A program made the position numbers and the translations under genes. Source: JBDNFP01 sp041689775 (GTDB lineage: Bacteria; Bacteroidota; Bacteroidia; Cytophagales; Spirosomataceae). From it: DNA of 16,498 nt. Under the pieces are notes generated by a model. That model saw only the letters and a program-made list of their open reading frames with translations. It made no database searches and was not told the origin of the DNA. The stretch spans positions 1 through 16,498 of the forward strand of contig JBDNFP010000135.1 in NCBI GenBank assembly GCA_041689775.1, read 5' to 3'. Numbering within the stretch: position 1 is the first letter of the stretch; each line of letters opens with the position of its first letter. Of the stretch, positions 7,481-14,740 are shown in pieces.

Positions 7481-7840
7481 TTAATATTGCTCTGTCGAAA
7501 GCATTACTAACGTACAGGCTTCAATGGCCTCAATACCATTCTTCTTCAGTAGTTCTTCTAGTTCGGGATTCTCAGTACCAGGATTGAATATGACCCGCTT
7601 GGGTTGTAATCCTACCAAATAATTGTAATACTCAACCTGATGCCGTGGTTCGACGTATAGTGTTACAGTATCGATGCCCTCAAAAAAAATCTTTTCTAGC
7701 GTTATTGGTTCACCAGCAACCTCTCCTTTACGTAATCCAATCTGAACAATAGGGTTACCTTTTTGCTTCAAGCGGTGTGCTGCTTCGTGCGCATATCGTC
7801 CCGGATTTGTGGACGCTCCAATAATTAATGTCTTTTTCAT
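7481..7840 (-). CDS. Small CoA-binding domain protein (YccU-like)
   Basis: A 119-residue single-domain protein of the CoA_binding_2 family. It starts with a beta strand and nucleotide loop (LIIGASTNPGRYA, residues 5-17). It contains TVTLYVEPRHQ and VIFNPGTENPEL, the conserved 'NPGtE' segment, and ends with EACTLVML near the C-terminus. The fold resembles the CoA-binding domain of succinyl-CoA synthetase alpha. No ligase domain follows, and the function of these stand-alone proteins is not established; CoA or nucleotide binding is inferred. It is cytosolic and convergent with fabH. Upstream lies the 361-bp AT-rich gap before the HNH gene. Confidence 0.85.
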   Translation of the reverse strand: MKKTLIIGASTNPGRYAHEAAHRLKQKGNPIVQIGLRKGEVAGEPITLEKIFFEGIDTVTLYVEPRHQVEYYNYLVGLQPKRVIFNPGTENPELEELLKKNGIEAIEACTLVMLSTEQY

Positions 7841-8201
7841 TTGAATGAGTTTGGCTTTTTCTATTTCACGAATTAGTTACTTCCAACACTTCCCCGTACA
7901 AAACATTCTATTTTCAGAATGATGCAGTCTGCCCTAGCTAGCTACTACGCTAGTAACAACATTTAATTTTTACGAATTAATAACATATACGTGAAAATAT
8001 TGGTTTAAAGTGAATTAGCACAAAATATATTGTTTAATGTTAGTTCAACTTGATTAGTGCTTTTTTTATATAAAGTTTTTGAATAGACCAATATTTCCAA
8101 CTTTATAGAGTTTTTTATTTAAAATTAACCCTCACAGATCATTAGCTTGTATAACTTAATTATTGTTTGTGTTAAACAAGTATAAATCATCAACCTGAAA
8201 C
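7841..8201. other. AT-rich intergenic region, no gene seen
   Basis: These 361 bp separate two divergent genes and must carry both promoters. I see no convincing ORF, RNA gene or terminator. A short palindromic cluster around 7934-7955 (CTAGCTAG and a second CTAG 8 bp on) is the only symmetry noticed. The AT content is markedly higher than in the flanking core genes. No well-spaced pair of -33/-7 boxes could be fixed with confidence. Confidence 0.5.
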
Positions 8202-8774
8202 ATGAAAGAGAAAAAAAGCACTAGTAGTTACTGGAATGAGATGTGGGTAAGGATCAACTTTGAGGAAGTTGAGAACGCCCCCCATTATGAGATATCTAAT
8301 TATGGGCGTTTGAAAAGTTTCCAAAGTGATCCAAAAGGAGGTGCCATCATCAATGGCTCTGTTATTCAGGGCTACCGTTCACTGAATATCAGAGTTTCGG
8401 GCGGACGTACCATAAATCGCTATGTGCACAAGCTGGTGGCAGAATACTTCCTGGGGCAAAGAGATGAAGACCAGAAGTTTGTCATTCATCTTGACTTCGA
8501 AAAACAAAATAATTATTATCAGAACTTGAAATGTGTGTCAAAGGCAGAAATGACCGAACACAATCGTCAGAATCCGGCCTTACTCAACAGGGTAATGCCT
8601 CGCCGAACCAGTAACTATAAGTTAACTGAAAGCAAAGTGAAAATAATTAAGAAGTTGCTTAAAAACGATAATAATCGTCTAAAAATGATTGCAAAGCAGT
8701 TTGGAATTACGCATACCCAACTGAATCGGATTCGTTCGGGCGAAAACTGGAAACACGTAACGATTGAAGATTAA
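8202..8774 (+). CDS. NUMOD4/HNH endonuclease-like protein with C-terminal helix-turn-helix
   Basis: A 190-residue protein of homing-endonuclease architecture. Residues 15-38 (WVRINF...HYEISNYGRLKS) are a NUMOD4 DNA-binding motif. Residues 75-113 (VHKLVAEYFL...VIHLDFEKQNN) are an HNH/HNH_3 nuclease core with His76, His96, Asp98 and Asn104. Residues 140-187 form a helix-turn-helix (KLTESKV...MIAKQFGITHTQLNRI, then GENWKHV). The usual Asn of 'NHxDxxxxNN' is replaced by Ile95 (VIHLD), so nuclease activity may be weakened. It is not inside an intron, intein or prophage that I can see. It stands alone after an AT-rich gap, is less GC-rich than its neighbours, and was probably acquired. It could be a freestanding homing nuclease or a DNA-binding remnant. 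It ends convergently with the kinase gene over a shared hairpin. Confidence 0.82.
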   Translation: MKEKKSTSSYWNEMWVRINFEEVENAPHYEISNYGRLKSFQSDPKGGAIINGSVIQGYRSLNIRVSGGRTINRYVHKLVAEYFLGQRDEDQKFVIHLDFEKQNNYYQNLKCVSKAEMTEHNRQNPALLNRVMPRRTSNYKLTESKVKIIKKLLKNDNNRLKMIAKQFGITHTQLNRIRSGENWKHVTIED

Positions 8775-8788
8775 CATACTTTGTTGAC

Positions 8789-8818
8789 GTTCAAAAAAAG
8801 GCTCTTCGGTTTTTGAAC
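8789..8818. terminator. Bidirectional terminator between HNH and kinase genes
   Basis: A perfect 9-bp stem GTTCAAAAA / TTTTTGAAC with a 12-base loop starts 15 bp after the HNH stop and abuts the kinase stop codon. The A-rich left arm and T-rich right arm give a U-tract in both transcripts, as expected for a shared terminator of convergent genes. Confidence 0.6.
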
Positions 8819-11800
8819 TCAGGACTTGGCAAGCGGAACCGACAGAAAGAATGTGGTTCCCTTGTCTTCTTCGGTTTCAAACCATATCGTACCGCCTGCG
8901 TACTCAATGATGCGCTTAGCCATTGCTAAACCTAGCCCAGTACCTCCTTCCTTGGTAGTAAAATTAGGAAGAAAAACTCTGCTCCTGATATTCTTGGCAA
9001 TTCCAGACCCGTTGTCCTGTATCTCTACCATGAGAGTTTCATTGTGAGTGAACCCCCTTAATGTGATTTCACCCGGGCGCGAGTCTGACAGGGATTGTTT
9101 GGCGTTTATAATGAGGTTTGTAATACTTGCCCCGAACTGCTTACGGTCTCCCACGGTATTCATCGGGACATCCTGTATTTCTTTCCTGAACAGTACATTC
9201 TTATCGGAGGAATAGAGTTCAAATACCTTATTAAGAACAGAAGTCGCCTCAAACACTTCATTCTGTGGCAAAGGCATTTTGGCTATATCTGAGAAAGACT
9301 GGGCAATATGCCCGATATTGTCAATTTGATCAATTACAGTTTCCATTGCACGACTGACTTTCTCCAAGGCGTCAGGATCATCCCGTTTTATAGTACGTTG
9401 CAACTGCTGCAATGTCAATTTCATGGGCGTGAGCGGGTTCTTGATTTCGTGCGCTACTTGCCGGGCCATTTCACGCCACGCTGATTGCTTTTCGGTATTG
9501 GATAGTGCCTGCTTACTCCGATCCAGATTCACGAGCATCTGGTTATACTTTTTAATTAAAGCACCAATTTCATCATTTGATTTCCACGGTAGTGGTTCGT
9601 TGGGCTGGTTGAGTGAAGTGGCGCTAATCTTTCGGGTTAGTACCCTCAGAGGCTCAATAAGCAGGTTAGCCGCCAGGTAAGACACAAACAAAAACAGCAA
9701 CAACATGCCCGTAAATACGATAAGGACCGAAGCGATAATGTCAATCATCTGCCGCTCCAACGATACTTTTGAATCAAAATACGGAACACCTAAGACACCC
9801 AACAACTCCTGATCATTGGATTTGAGGCCCGTGTAGGCGGTAGTGTAGTTTTTATTCTCTTTTGATTCATCGAGCAGGAGCTGATTCTCTTTTTGCTCTA
9901 CAATCTGTTTTTTAGCCAAAGGGTTGATCAATGCTGTGAGGTCATTAGCTTGGGCTACAACGGGTTCGGAAGACAACATAATATACCCGGTAGTATCGTA
10001 TAGGTTAATGGTCAGGTCAGCATCTACGGCAATCTGACGAATCTGCGCTTCGAAGTAACCCTGGCTCATTCTTTGGGACTTGTACTCTTCCACGTAGCCA
10101 AGTACATTGGCTGCTATGTTACGGCTATTGGTTAGGTAAGAATCCTGCTGGTTCCGCTCATAATTGCTCCTAATCACTTGTAAAATAAAGAAAAGCACAA
10201 TCAATAAGGGGAGAACAAAAGCAGCATTTAAGAGTACTTGTATCTTAGTAGAATAGGTCAAAGGGAGTGAAGAAAAGCCATAATGTATAGCGTGCCCAAT
10301 GATGGCAATAGAAACAACAATAACCAGGATAAGGTATAAAAAGGAAAAATTAGCCAGTACTCCTTTCCATTCCCACGACTTGGAAGACACCACAACCTTC
10401 TTGCCTTGGGAGCCCACAAGGCCTACGTGCCGCTCGCCATTATACACTATTCCCTTTTCGTAAAGTGCTGAATCAGCCAGTAAAGTTTCCGGAAATTTAC
10501 TTTCGTAGTTGTAAGTACCACTACTCGATACTACGCCGTTATCGCCAAAGATGCCGTAACTATACTCCTCTGACTGTTGACTGTTCGTCAATTGCATCTC
10601 CCCTCCTCCTGGTAAGCTCGCTCCTTGTTCTTTAAGATTCAGCACGATAAACCCTGCTGAATCTGCGCCACTTCCGACAGTCACAAAACTTACATATTGC
10701 CGGCCAGTGTCTTCTCCTGCGTCATTCACAAGGTAGGTGTTAGGTATAGAAGAGGAAAAGGCTGGCTTCGCAAAAGTTTCCCGATAGTAACCAAAGCTCT
10801 GAGCCATAATCCCGGTATCGAGTGGACTTCCATCCGGGTAAAACGAGAGTACATTTATATCATACTGATCCAGATACTCATTCAAATAGTTATTTCTGAC
10901 GCGTTGCTCAACAGCCTCACCTACCGTAATATTCTTCCCCAGGAACAACTCCTTGATTGCAGAATCACCAGTAATTGACAGGACATCTTTTGCTAATTGG
11001 GCCTCAGCAAGCTGATTGATGTCCACCGCAAACTGATTTCCAAATTCTTTTTTATTGGATAGATCCTTTTTAAGCTCCTGATTTTCGACTACATAGGTAG
11101 TCAATAGGGCGCAGGCCAGAGCCCCCAGGAAATAGTAAACGGTAGTAGGGTACCGAAAACCGTAAAATGCACGGGGAAGTCGTGTCAGGTATAAAATGGT
11201 AATATAAAGCAGGTGTACCAGAAATATCCACTCAATTTGTATCCGTGAAAACCAGGAGCAGATGGCGGCAATCAGAACGCTGACCATAATCGTAACCATT
11301 CCTATTTTTCTGTCGGGTGTTAAACGTATAAATACACTAACAACAAGATGAGCTATGAGGAAGTATAAGCAGGATAAGCACACGAATACCAGAAGTGTGG
11401 TCACTTTAATAGCCCCAAACGTGATACTTTGGGTAATATCGAGGGTAAATAAAGATGTTCCATATATAGTTACCAGCTCACGGTAACACATGTAGTATGC
11501 TACATAGCTAACCAAAAGAATCAGTAGCGATACTAAGGCCTGAAAACCCAAGCCGCTTCGAAGAAGTCTTCGGTACGTATAGGTTCGGAAATATATACTA
11601 TTTACGTAGACTAGAAGAAGTAGAATGCATAGATAATTTAACAGCAAAGAGCCTATCGAGGGAGCTAGTACCGACAGATTATACTGCGGATTGAAAACCT
11701 CCCAACTGGTTAACGCGTAAGAAACTGAATACCGAAGCGTCAATAGTCTTAACAAGAGGATAAAAAAAACGAGTGCTCCAAAACCCAGGCCATGACGATG

Positions 11801-12505
11801 AGGGCTCCGGAGTTGGCGAATAGATTTAATGACGAATACACCAAAAAAAAGAAGCGCTAAAAATAAAAAAAGAAGTGCTTTTGAGGGAAAGAATTTCGAA
11901 CGAAAAACAGAGTCTTCAGGGGGCGTGATATAAAAAAGGACCTTACCGTCTTGATTAAGTACGGCACCGTCTTCTCCTCCTGCTTGCAAGTTAAGCATCT
12001 GGGGAGGGAGAGAGAACAAACTGGTGTTATACTGGTTTGATGGGTGCGTAGTTTTTTTTTCGGTAGGAGTAAAAAGTCTGATCAGGCTTACTAGTTTGTA
12101 CAGGCTACCGTTGACCTGCTTTGAGCCAGTGACTGCCATAAATTTTCCCCGCTCATTTTCTAGTACCTCAACTGGTGCATTTAATGATGCTACCTCGTTA
12201 TAGGTTAACACATAGTCATTTTGTGACCACATAACGAGCGCAGTGTCTCTAAATAGGTAATAAGGGTAAGGAGTATCTTTGAGAAGGCTGGAAAATAACT
12301 GCCCATCCGGTACCGGTAGCCGGTTGAGTACCTTATCTACGTGGGTACGTGAGGCCAGTAGTTCTGTGTTGACACGTTCTTGTACAGAACGTAGGTATAC
12401 TTCATGCTTTTCGGCTCCTTTTTCAGTAAAAAAGAGCCCGATTGCAAATGCAAAAGCTATCGACGCTGCCAGTAAGTAAGTGTATTTTTTTAAAATAATG
12501 GACAC
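8819..12505 (-). CDS. Large membrane sensor histidine kinase, NtrY-like
   Basis: A 1228-residue sensor kinase. TM1 is at about 9-27, followed by an extracytoplasmic region to about 209. A block of 7-8 hydrophobic helices spans about 210-472, then a second soluble region about 473-717. Two helices lie at about 718-778, a third sensor region at 780-918, and a last TM at 920-947. A HAMP-like linker (LIEPLRVLTRKI) leads to a dimerisation domain with phosphoacceptor His1019 in HEIKNPLTPMKL. The ATPase has an N box (NLIINAKQSL, 1130-1139), a G1 box DNGSG (1164-1168), an F box (FLPNFTTKEGG) and a G2 box (GTGLGLAMAK). The kinase core resembles NtrY. No response regulator is adjacent, so the partner is unknown. 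Translation begins at GTG (12503-12505); no ATG lies nearby before TM1. It converges on the HNH gene. Confidence 0.93.
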   Translation of the reverse strand: MSIILKKYTYLLAASIAFAFAIGLFFTEKGAEKHEVYLRSVQERVNTELLASRTHVDKVLNRLPVPDGQLFSSLLKDTPYPYYLFRDTALVMWSQNDYVLTYNEVASLNAPVEVLENERGKFMAVTGSKQVNGSLYKLVSLIRLFTPTEKKTTHPSNQYNTSLFSLPPQMLNLQAGGEDGAVLNQDGKVLFYITPPEDSVFRSKFFPSKALLFLFLALLFFGVFVIKSIRQLRSPHRHGLGFGALVFFILLLRLLTLRYSVSYALTSWEVFNPQYNLSVLAPSIGSLLLNYLCILLLLVYVNSIYFRTYTYRRLLRSGLGFQALVSLLILLVSYVAYYMCYRELVTIYGTSLFTLDITQSITFGAIKVTTLLVFVCLSCLYFLIAHLVVSVFIRLTPDRKIGMVTIMVSVLIAAICSWFSRIQIEWIFLVHLLYITILYLTRLPRAFYGFRYPTTVYYFLGALACALLTTYVVENQELKKDLSNKKEFGNQFAVDINQLAEAQLAKDVLSITGDSAIKELFLGKNITVGEAVEQRVRNNYLNEYLDQYDINVLSFYPDGSPLDTGIMAQSFGYYRETFAKPAFSSSIPNTYLVNDAGEDTGRQYVSFVTVGSGADSAGFIVLNLKEQGASLPGGGEMQLTNSQQSEEYSYGIFGDNGVVSSSGTYNYESKFPETLLADSALYEKGIVYNGERHVGLVGSQGKKVVVSSKSWEWKGVLANFSFLYLILVIVVSIAIIGHAIHYGFSSLPLTYSTKIQVLLNAAFVLPLLIVLFFILQVIRSNYERNQQDSYLTNSRNIAANVLGYVEEYKSQRMSQGYFEAQIRQIAVDADLTINLYDTTGYIMLSSEPVVAQANDLTALINPLAKKQIVEQKENQLLLDESKENKNYTTAYTGLKSNDQELLGVLGVPYFDSKVSLERQMIDIIASVLIVFTGMLLLFLFVSYLAANLLIEPLRVLTRKISATSLNQPNEPLPWKSNDEIGALIKKYNQMLVNLDRSKQALSNTEKQSAWREMARQVAHEIKNPLTPMKLTLQQLQRTIKRDDPDALEKVSRAMETVIDQIDNIGHIAQSFSDIAKMPLPQNEVFEATSVLNKVFELYSSDKNVLFRKEIQDVPMNTVGDRKQFGASITNLIINAKQSLSDSRPGEITLRGFTHNETLMVEIQDNGSGIAKNIRSRVFLPNFTTKEGGTGLGLAMAKRIIEYAGGTIWFETEEDKGTTFFLSVPLAKS

Positions 12506-12597
12506 CGTGTTTGAGCTATAATTAAATAATAGCGACCTAAAACCGTGCCAAAAACCGAATATCCTCCTAGTTTTTTTAGCGGATTTATTGGTCTAAT

Positions 12598-12621
12598 GGG
12601 GCTCTGCCCCTGATGGGGGCA
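12598..12621. repeat. Overlapping alternative GC hairpins at the end of the mob operon
   Basis: GGGGC-TCT-GCCCC (12598-12610) and TGCCCC-TGATG-GGGGCA (12605-12621) share the middle arm, so only one can form at a time. They lie just beyond the stop of the coiled-coil gene (12630). They are unusually GC-rich beside an AT-rich flank. They may end the mob transcript or mark the edge of the acquired segment. Confidence 0.4.
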
Positions 12622-12629
12622 AAAATTTA

Positions 12630-13061
12630 CTATCGGCTTTGGTAACCAAGTTCCGTTTTCGGGTTGCGGTCGATGTGGTATTCCAGATGCGCTCGGGTCT
12701 CGACATTCTTCTCGTTCAGGTACTCAGCTACTGCCGGGTTTGCTGTCATTAGGAAAAATACTCCTGTCGCTGCCACTGCTGCCACCAAGAGCAGCAACCA
12801 CGCGGCTGTGGGCCACTCGATTGCGTGGACTTTTTCCGATTTCAGCTTTACAGACCTCGGAATGTTGCTGGCCACTGCTTCAATACGCCTGGCCAAATCT
12901 TCCATAGCCTTGCTATGATCGGTAAGATGCCGTGTCAACTCCGTGGCCAGCTTGGCCGTGTCGATCTTTACGACCGGAGGTTGCTCTACCTTTTTGCTAA
13001 CTTGTTCTATTTTAGTGGATAAAGCCCGTATTTCGTTCTGCAGATTCTCTAAAATTTCCAT
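12630..13061 (-). CDS. Coiled-coil membrane protein downstream of the relaxase
   Basis: A 143-residue protein of unrecognised family. Residues 1-70 are a heptad-like, charged region (EILENLQNEIRALSTKIEQV...) predicted to form a coiled coil. A basic stretch near 70-82 is followed by one hydrophobic helix at about 86-106 (WLLLLVAAVAATGVFFL), then a charged C-terminus with HLEYHIDRNPKTELGY. There is no signal peptide, so an inner-membrane anchor with a cytoplasmic coil is likely. It begins 4 bp after the final stop of the relaxase pseudogene, so the two were an operon. Small coiled-coil membrane proteins of this kind follow MobV relaxases on mobilizable plasmids of Bacteroidota. A role in mobilization is inferred from context only. 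The frame is intact although its partner is broken. Confidence 0.65.
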   Translation of the reverse strand: MEILENLQNEIRALSTKIEQVSKKVEQPPVVKIDTAKLATELTRHLTDHSKAMEDLARRIEAVASNIPRSVKLKSEKVHAIEWPTAAWLLLLVAAVAATGVFFLMTANPAVAEYLNEKNVETRAHLEYHIDRNPKTELGYQSR

Positions 13062-13065
13062 GCGC

Positions 13066-13855
13066 TTACCGTCTGAATCCCCTGGATTGTTTCTGTTCCT
13101 CGATCTTTTTCAACTCCTGACGCTGCACCTCATTTTCTTGCTCCAGGTGTTTCTTATTCGCCCGGAGCAGCGCATTTTCAAATTCTATCTCTTTTTTTTG
13201 CGTTTTAAGTGGCTCTAACTGCTTTTTAATCGCTTGGCCACTCCTCGATGGCCTTAAATGCGTCAGGCAGTCCTTTTGCCAGCTTGTAGACCGTTTTTAG
13301 GCTCTGCTCCTCCTGCTGGCGTTTGAACTGGATGGAATTCAAATGGCGGATGCTGCTACTCTGCCCCCGCTCGAGGCCCAGTTCCCTGGCCACGATCGTT
13401 TGCAGCTCGGCCATATCGTCGCGCTTCATGCGGATGCTCTTGCCCGTGGCTTTTTCCGTCCAGTCGAAGACCAGATGCCCGTGGTAGTTGGGTCTCCATT
13501 GGTTCGTGGCCTGGTCGTAGTGGCCTTCGTCCTTATGGGCGTATCCCTGAATAGTCCTAATTCCAAAGCGCTCCTCGATGGCCTGACCGACTTTGCGCAG
13601 ATCCTGCGCCGTGTGGCACTACTCGATGAGCAACACACCCTCGCGGATGGGTGCCGCCTTGGCTTGCATCCGCTGGCCGGTGCTGGCCTGGTACCTGGCC
13701 ACTGCGTCAGCTCGCGCCTGGGCGACGGTGGCCAGTTTGAACGAAGAGTTGAGCGGGCTTAGGTCTTCCCGCACATAACCCAACTTTTTTTCCCTTTCGT
13801 TGTGCTGCTCACTGCCGGCCTTCACCGGGCGCACATGGATGCTGCTTTTTCCCAT
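13066..13855 (-). pseudogene. MobV/Pre-type relaxase, broken by a TAG and a frameshift
   Basis: Read continuously from the ATG at 13855, this is a MobV (Mob_Pre) relaxase. It opens with MGKSSIHVRPVKAGSEQHNERE, where His18/Arg21 of HNxR is the conserved motif I. Codon 79 is TAG (13619-13621), directly after REGVLLIE. The same frame then resumes with relaxase sequence: AQDLRKVGQAIEERFGI, the metal motif HKDEGH (His107, Asp109, Glu110, His112), then YHGHLVFDW and HLNSIQFKRQQEE. After EEW near 13235 the frame ends at TAA (13226-13228). The predicted C-terminal coil (AIKKQLEPLKTQKKEIEF...) continues in another frame to TAA at 13066-13068, consistent with one inserted base. The intact protein would be about 263 residues. 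MobV relaxases nick oriT for plasmid mobilization; this copy should be inactive. The sequence is GC-richer than its flanks, consistent with transfer. Confidence 0.8.
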
Positions 13856-13894
13856 TTTGTTTTCCTTTTGGCTTGACCGCCTGGCGTCGCAGAC

Positions 13895-13925
13895 CTCACT
13901 GCACCCTTTAATAGGTGCTAGTGAG
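13895..13925. other. Candidate oriT hairpin upstream of the relaxase
   Basis: CTCACTGCACC and GGTGC-T-AGTGAG form an 11-bp stem with one bulged base and an 8-base loop (CTTTAATA), 40 bp upstream of the relaxase start. MobV relaxases bind an inverted repeat just upstream of their own gene and nick beside it, so this is the expected place and shape for oriT. There is no T-run, which argues against a terminator. The nick position is not identified. Confidence 0.55.
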
Positions 13926-13929
13926 CTAT

Positions 13930-14165
13930 AACCCTACAAGCAAAGTTAAATGCTCTTCCCCTAAAAGCCAAGCGTGCCGAAGGACGCAAGCCGTTTTTTG
14001 TGCGGTTGTTATTTTTAATTTAAAAAAATTGATAATCAAATAGTTAATGATAATTTTTTCAAAAAATTTAGAAAATATGAAAATTTCTTTTGAAAAAATA
14101 AAATATTCAATGATTGTGCTGCTACGCACACGCGTCTTAAATCTTTTTATCACCAAAAAAACTGA
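13930..14165. other. Extremely AT-rich gap without genes
   Basis: No credible gene is present. From 14011 to 14100 only 9 of 90 bases are G or C. The stretch contains small perfect palindromes, including AATTTTTT-C-AAAAAATT at 14052-14068 and TTGATAATCAA near 14029-14039, and two copies of TGATAAT. At 13970-13995 is a GC-richer segment with a small hairpin (GCGT-CC-GAA-GG-ACGC with a bulged G). It could be a remnant of plasmid control DNA, but nothing proves this. Confidence 0.45.
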
Positions 14166-14169
14166 ATCA

Positions 14170-14190
14170 CTATGGATTGAAAATCCATAG
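14170..14190. repeat. Perfect 9-bp hairpin, GAA triloop
   Basis: CTATGGATT-GAA-AATCCATAG is a perfect stem with a three-base loop. It is the outer of two similar hairpins beyond the 3' end of tnpA. On the tnpA strand it is followed within 10 bases by a T-run, so it could be the right-end recognition hairpin or a terminator. Confidence 0.55.
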
Positions 14191-14206
14191 GTTTTGAAAA
14201 AAATAG

Positions 14207-14229
14207 GTATAAGAATGAAATTCTTATAC
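14207..14229. repeat. Perfect 10-bp hairpin, GAA triloop, at tnpA stop
   Basis: GTATAAGAAT-GAA-ATTCTTATAC is a perfect stem with the same loop as the hairpin 16 bp away. It overlaps the stop codon of the restored tnpA frame (14224-14226). IS200-type right ends carry such a hairpin at the 3' end of tnpA. Confidence 0.6.
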
Positions 14230-14662
14230 AAGTATAATATTATCCTCGTCCAAGTTCGATGGGTTTCGATGATGTTCCAAGTAATCCTCAACCATCTTGT
14301 CGGTGATGTTGCCCGTGCTCCACGCGCCATATCCTAATGGCCCAAAAATGCCGTCCCCAGTATTTTTTGGAAAGGACGGGGAATTCCTCTTGCAGACGGC
14401 GCGAGGTTCTACCCTTGAGACGCTTGACCAGATCGCTCAGCCTGCGCGAGGGTGGGTACTCAATATGGATATGCACATGATCTTTGCTGATGACACCTTT
14501 CAAGATGCGTACGTCCTCAGAATCGCAAATCTGTTTGATCAGGTCACGGCAGCGAACCTGCACATCTCCTTTCAAAACATGATAGCGGTACTTTGTCACC
14601 CACACGATGTGTACCGTCAACCAGGACACCGTATGGCCAGACCTTCTGTGATTATCTCCCAT
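14224..14662 (-). pseudogene. tnpA: IS200/IS605 family transposase TnpA, frameshifted
   Basis: A Y1-transposase (HUH) gene reading MGDNHRRSGHTVSWL, WVTKYRYHVLKG, then DHVHIHIEYPP with the HUH histidines 62 and 64, LKGRTSRRLQEEF and YWGRHFWAI. At about 14335 one extra base (ATT-A-GGA) throws the frame, which then stops at 14288. Skipping that base restores the expected family C-terminus GYGAWSTGNITDKMVEDYLEHH, whose Tyr codon is at 14281-14283, and ends at TAA 14224-14226 (about 145 residues). The open frame therefore lacks the nucleophilic tyrosine and should be inactive. No slippery heptamer is visible at the shift, so programmed frameshifting is unlikely. The catalytic role is known for the family; inactivity is inferred. 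Confidence 0.8.
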
Positions 14663-14691
14663 AAGACCAATATAGGAAAATGGGTAGCAAC

Positions 14692-14723
14692 TGAAAGTCT
14701 TGCACTAAAAGTGCATAGTTTCA
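14692..14723. repeat. Imperfect hairpin at the left end of the IS200 element
   Basis: The core TGCACT-AAA-AGTGCA (14701-14715) is extended by TGAAA / TTTCA with bulges. IS200-type left ends carry an imperfect hairpin upstream of tnpA that TnpA binds, and that can also block transcription entering the element. It lies only 18 bp upstream of the C10 peptidase ATG on the other side. Confidence 0.5.
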
Positions 14724-14740
14724 ACTAACGATTGTGACCA

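Larger units (their letters stand above)
14150..14735 (-). mobile_element. IS200/IS605-type element, tnpA only (limits approximate)
   Basis: The element comprises a frameshifted tnpA with an imperfect hairpin just upstream (14692-14723) and perfect hairpins at and beyond its stop (14170-14229). Subterminal hairpins instead of terminal inverted repeats, and a length near 600 bp, are the hallmarks of IS200. No tnpB is present. The exact cleavage sites cannot be read, so both limits are estimates. The left end lies within about 10-20 bp of the C10 peptidase start codon. Confidence 0.65.

Noticed and set aside
13619..13621. TAG recoding to glutamine, as in some phages of Bacteroidota
   Set aside because: TAG is used as a normal stop by the RsmI-like gene in this window, and the relaxase also carries a frameshift, so simple decay fits better.
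13426..13762. Several open frames on both strands within the relaxase region
   Set aside because: They are other-frame readings of GC-rich relaxase sequence; only the frame with the HNxR and HKDEGH motifs is credible.
13926..14330. 134-codon minus-strand open frame across the AT-rich gap
   Set aside because: It begins in the wrong frame of tnpA and runs through low-complexity AT-rich DNA, with Ile/Phe/Lys-rich sequence and no domain.
14297..14728. 143-codon plus-strand open frame opposite tnpA
   Set aside because: It is antisense to a recognisable transposase and has no family features.
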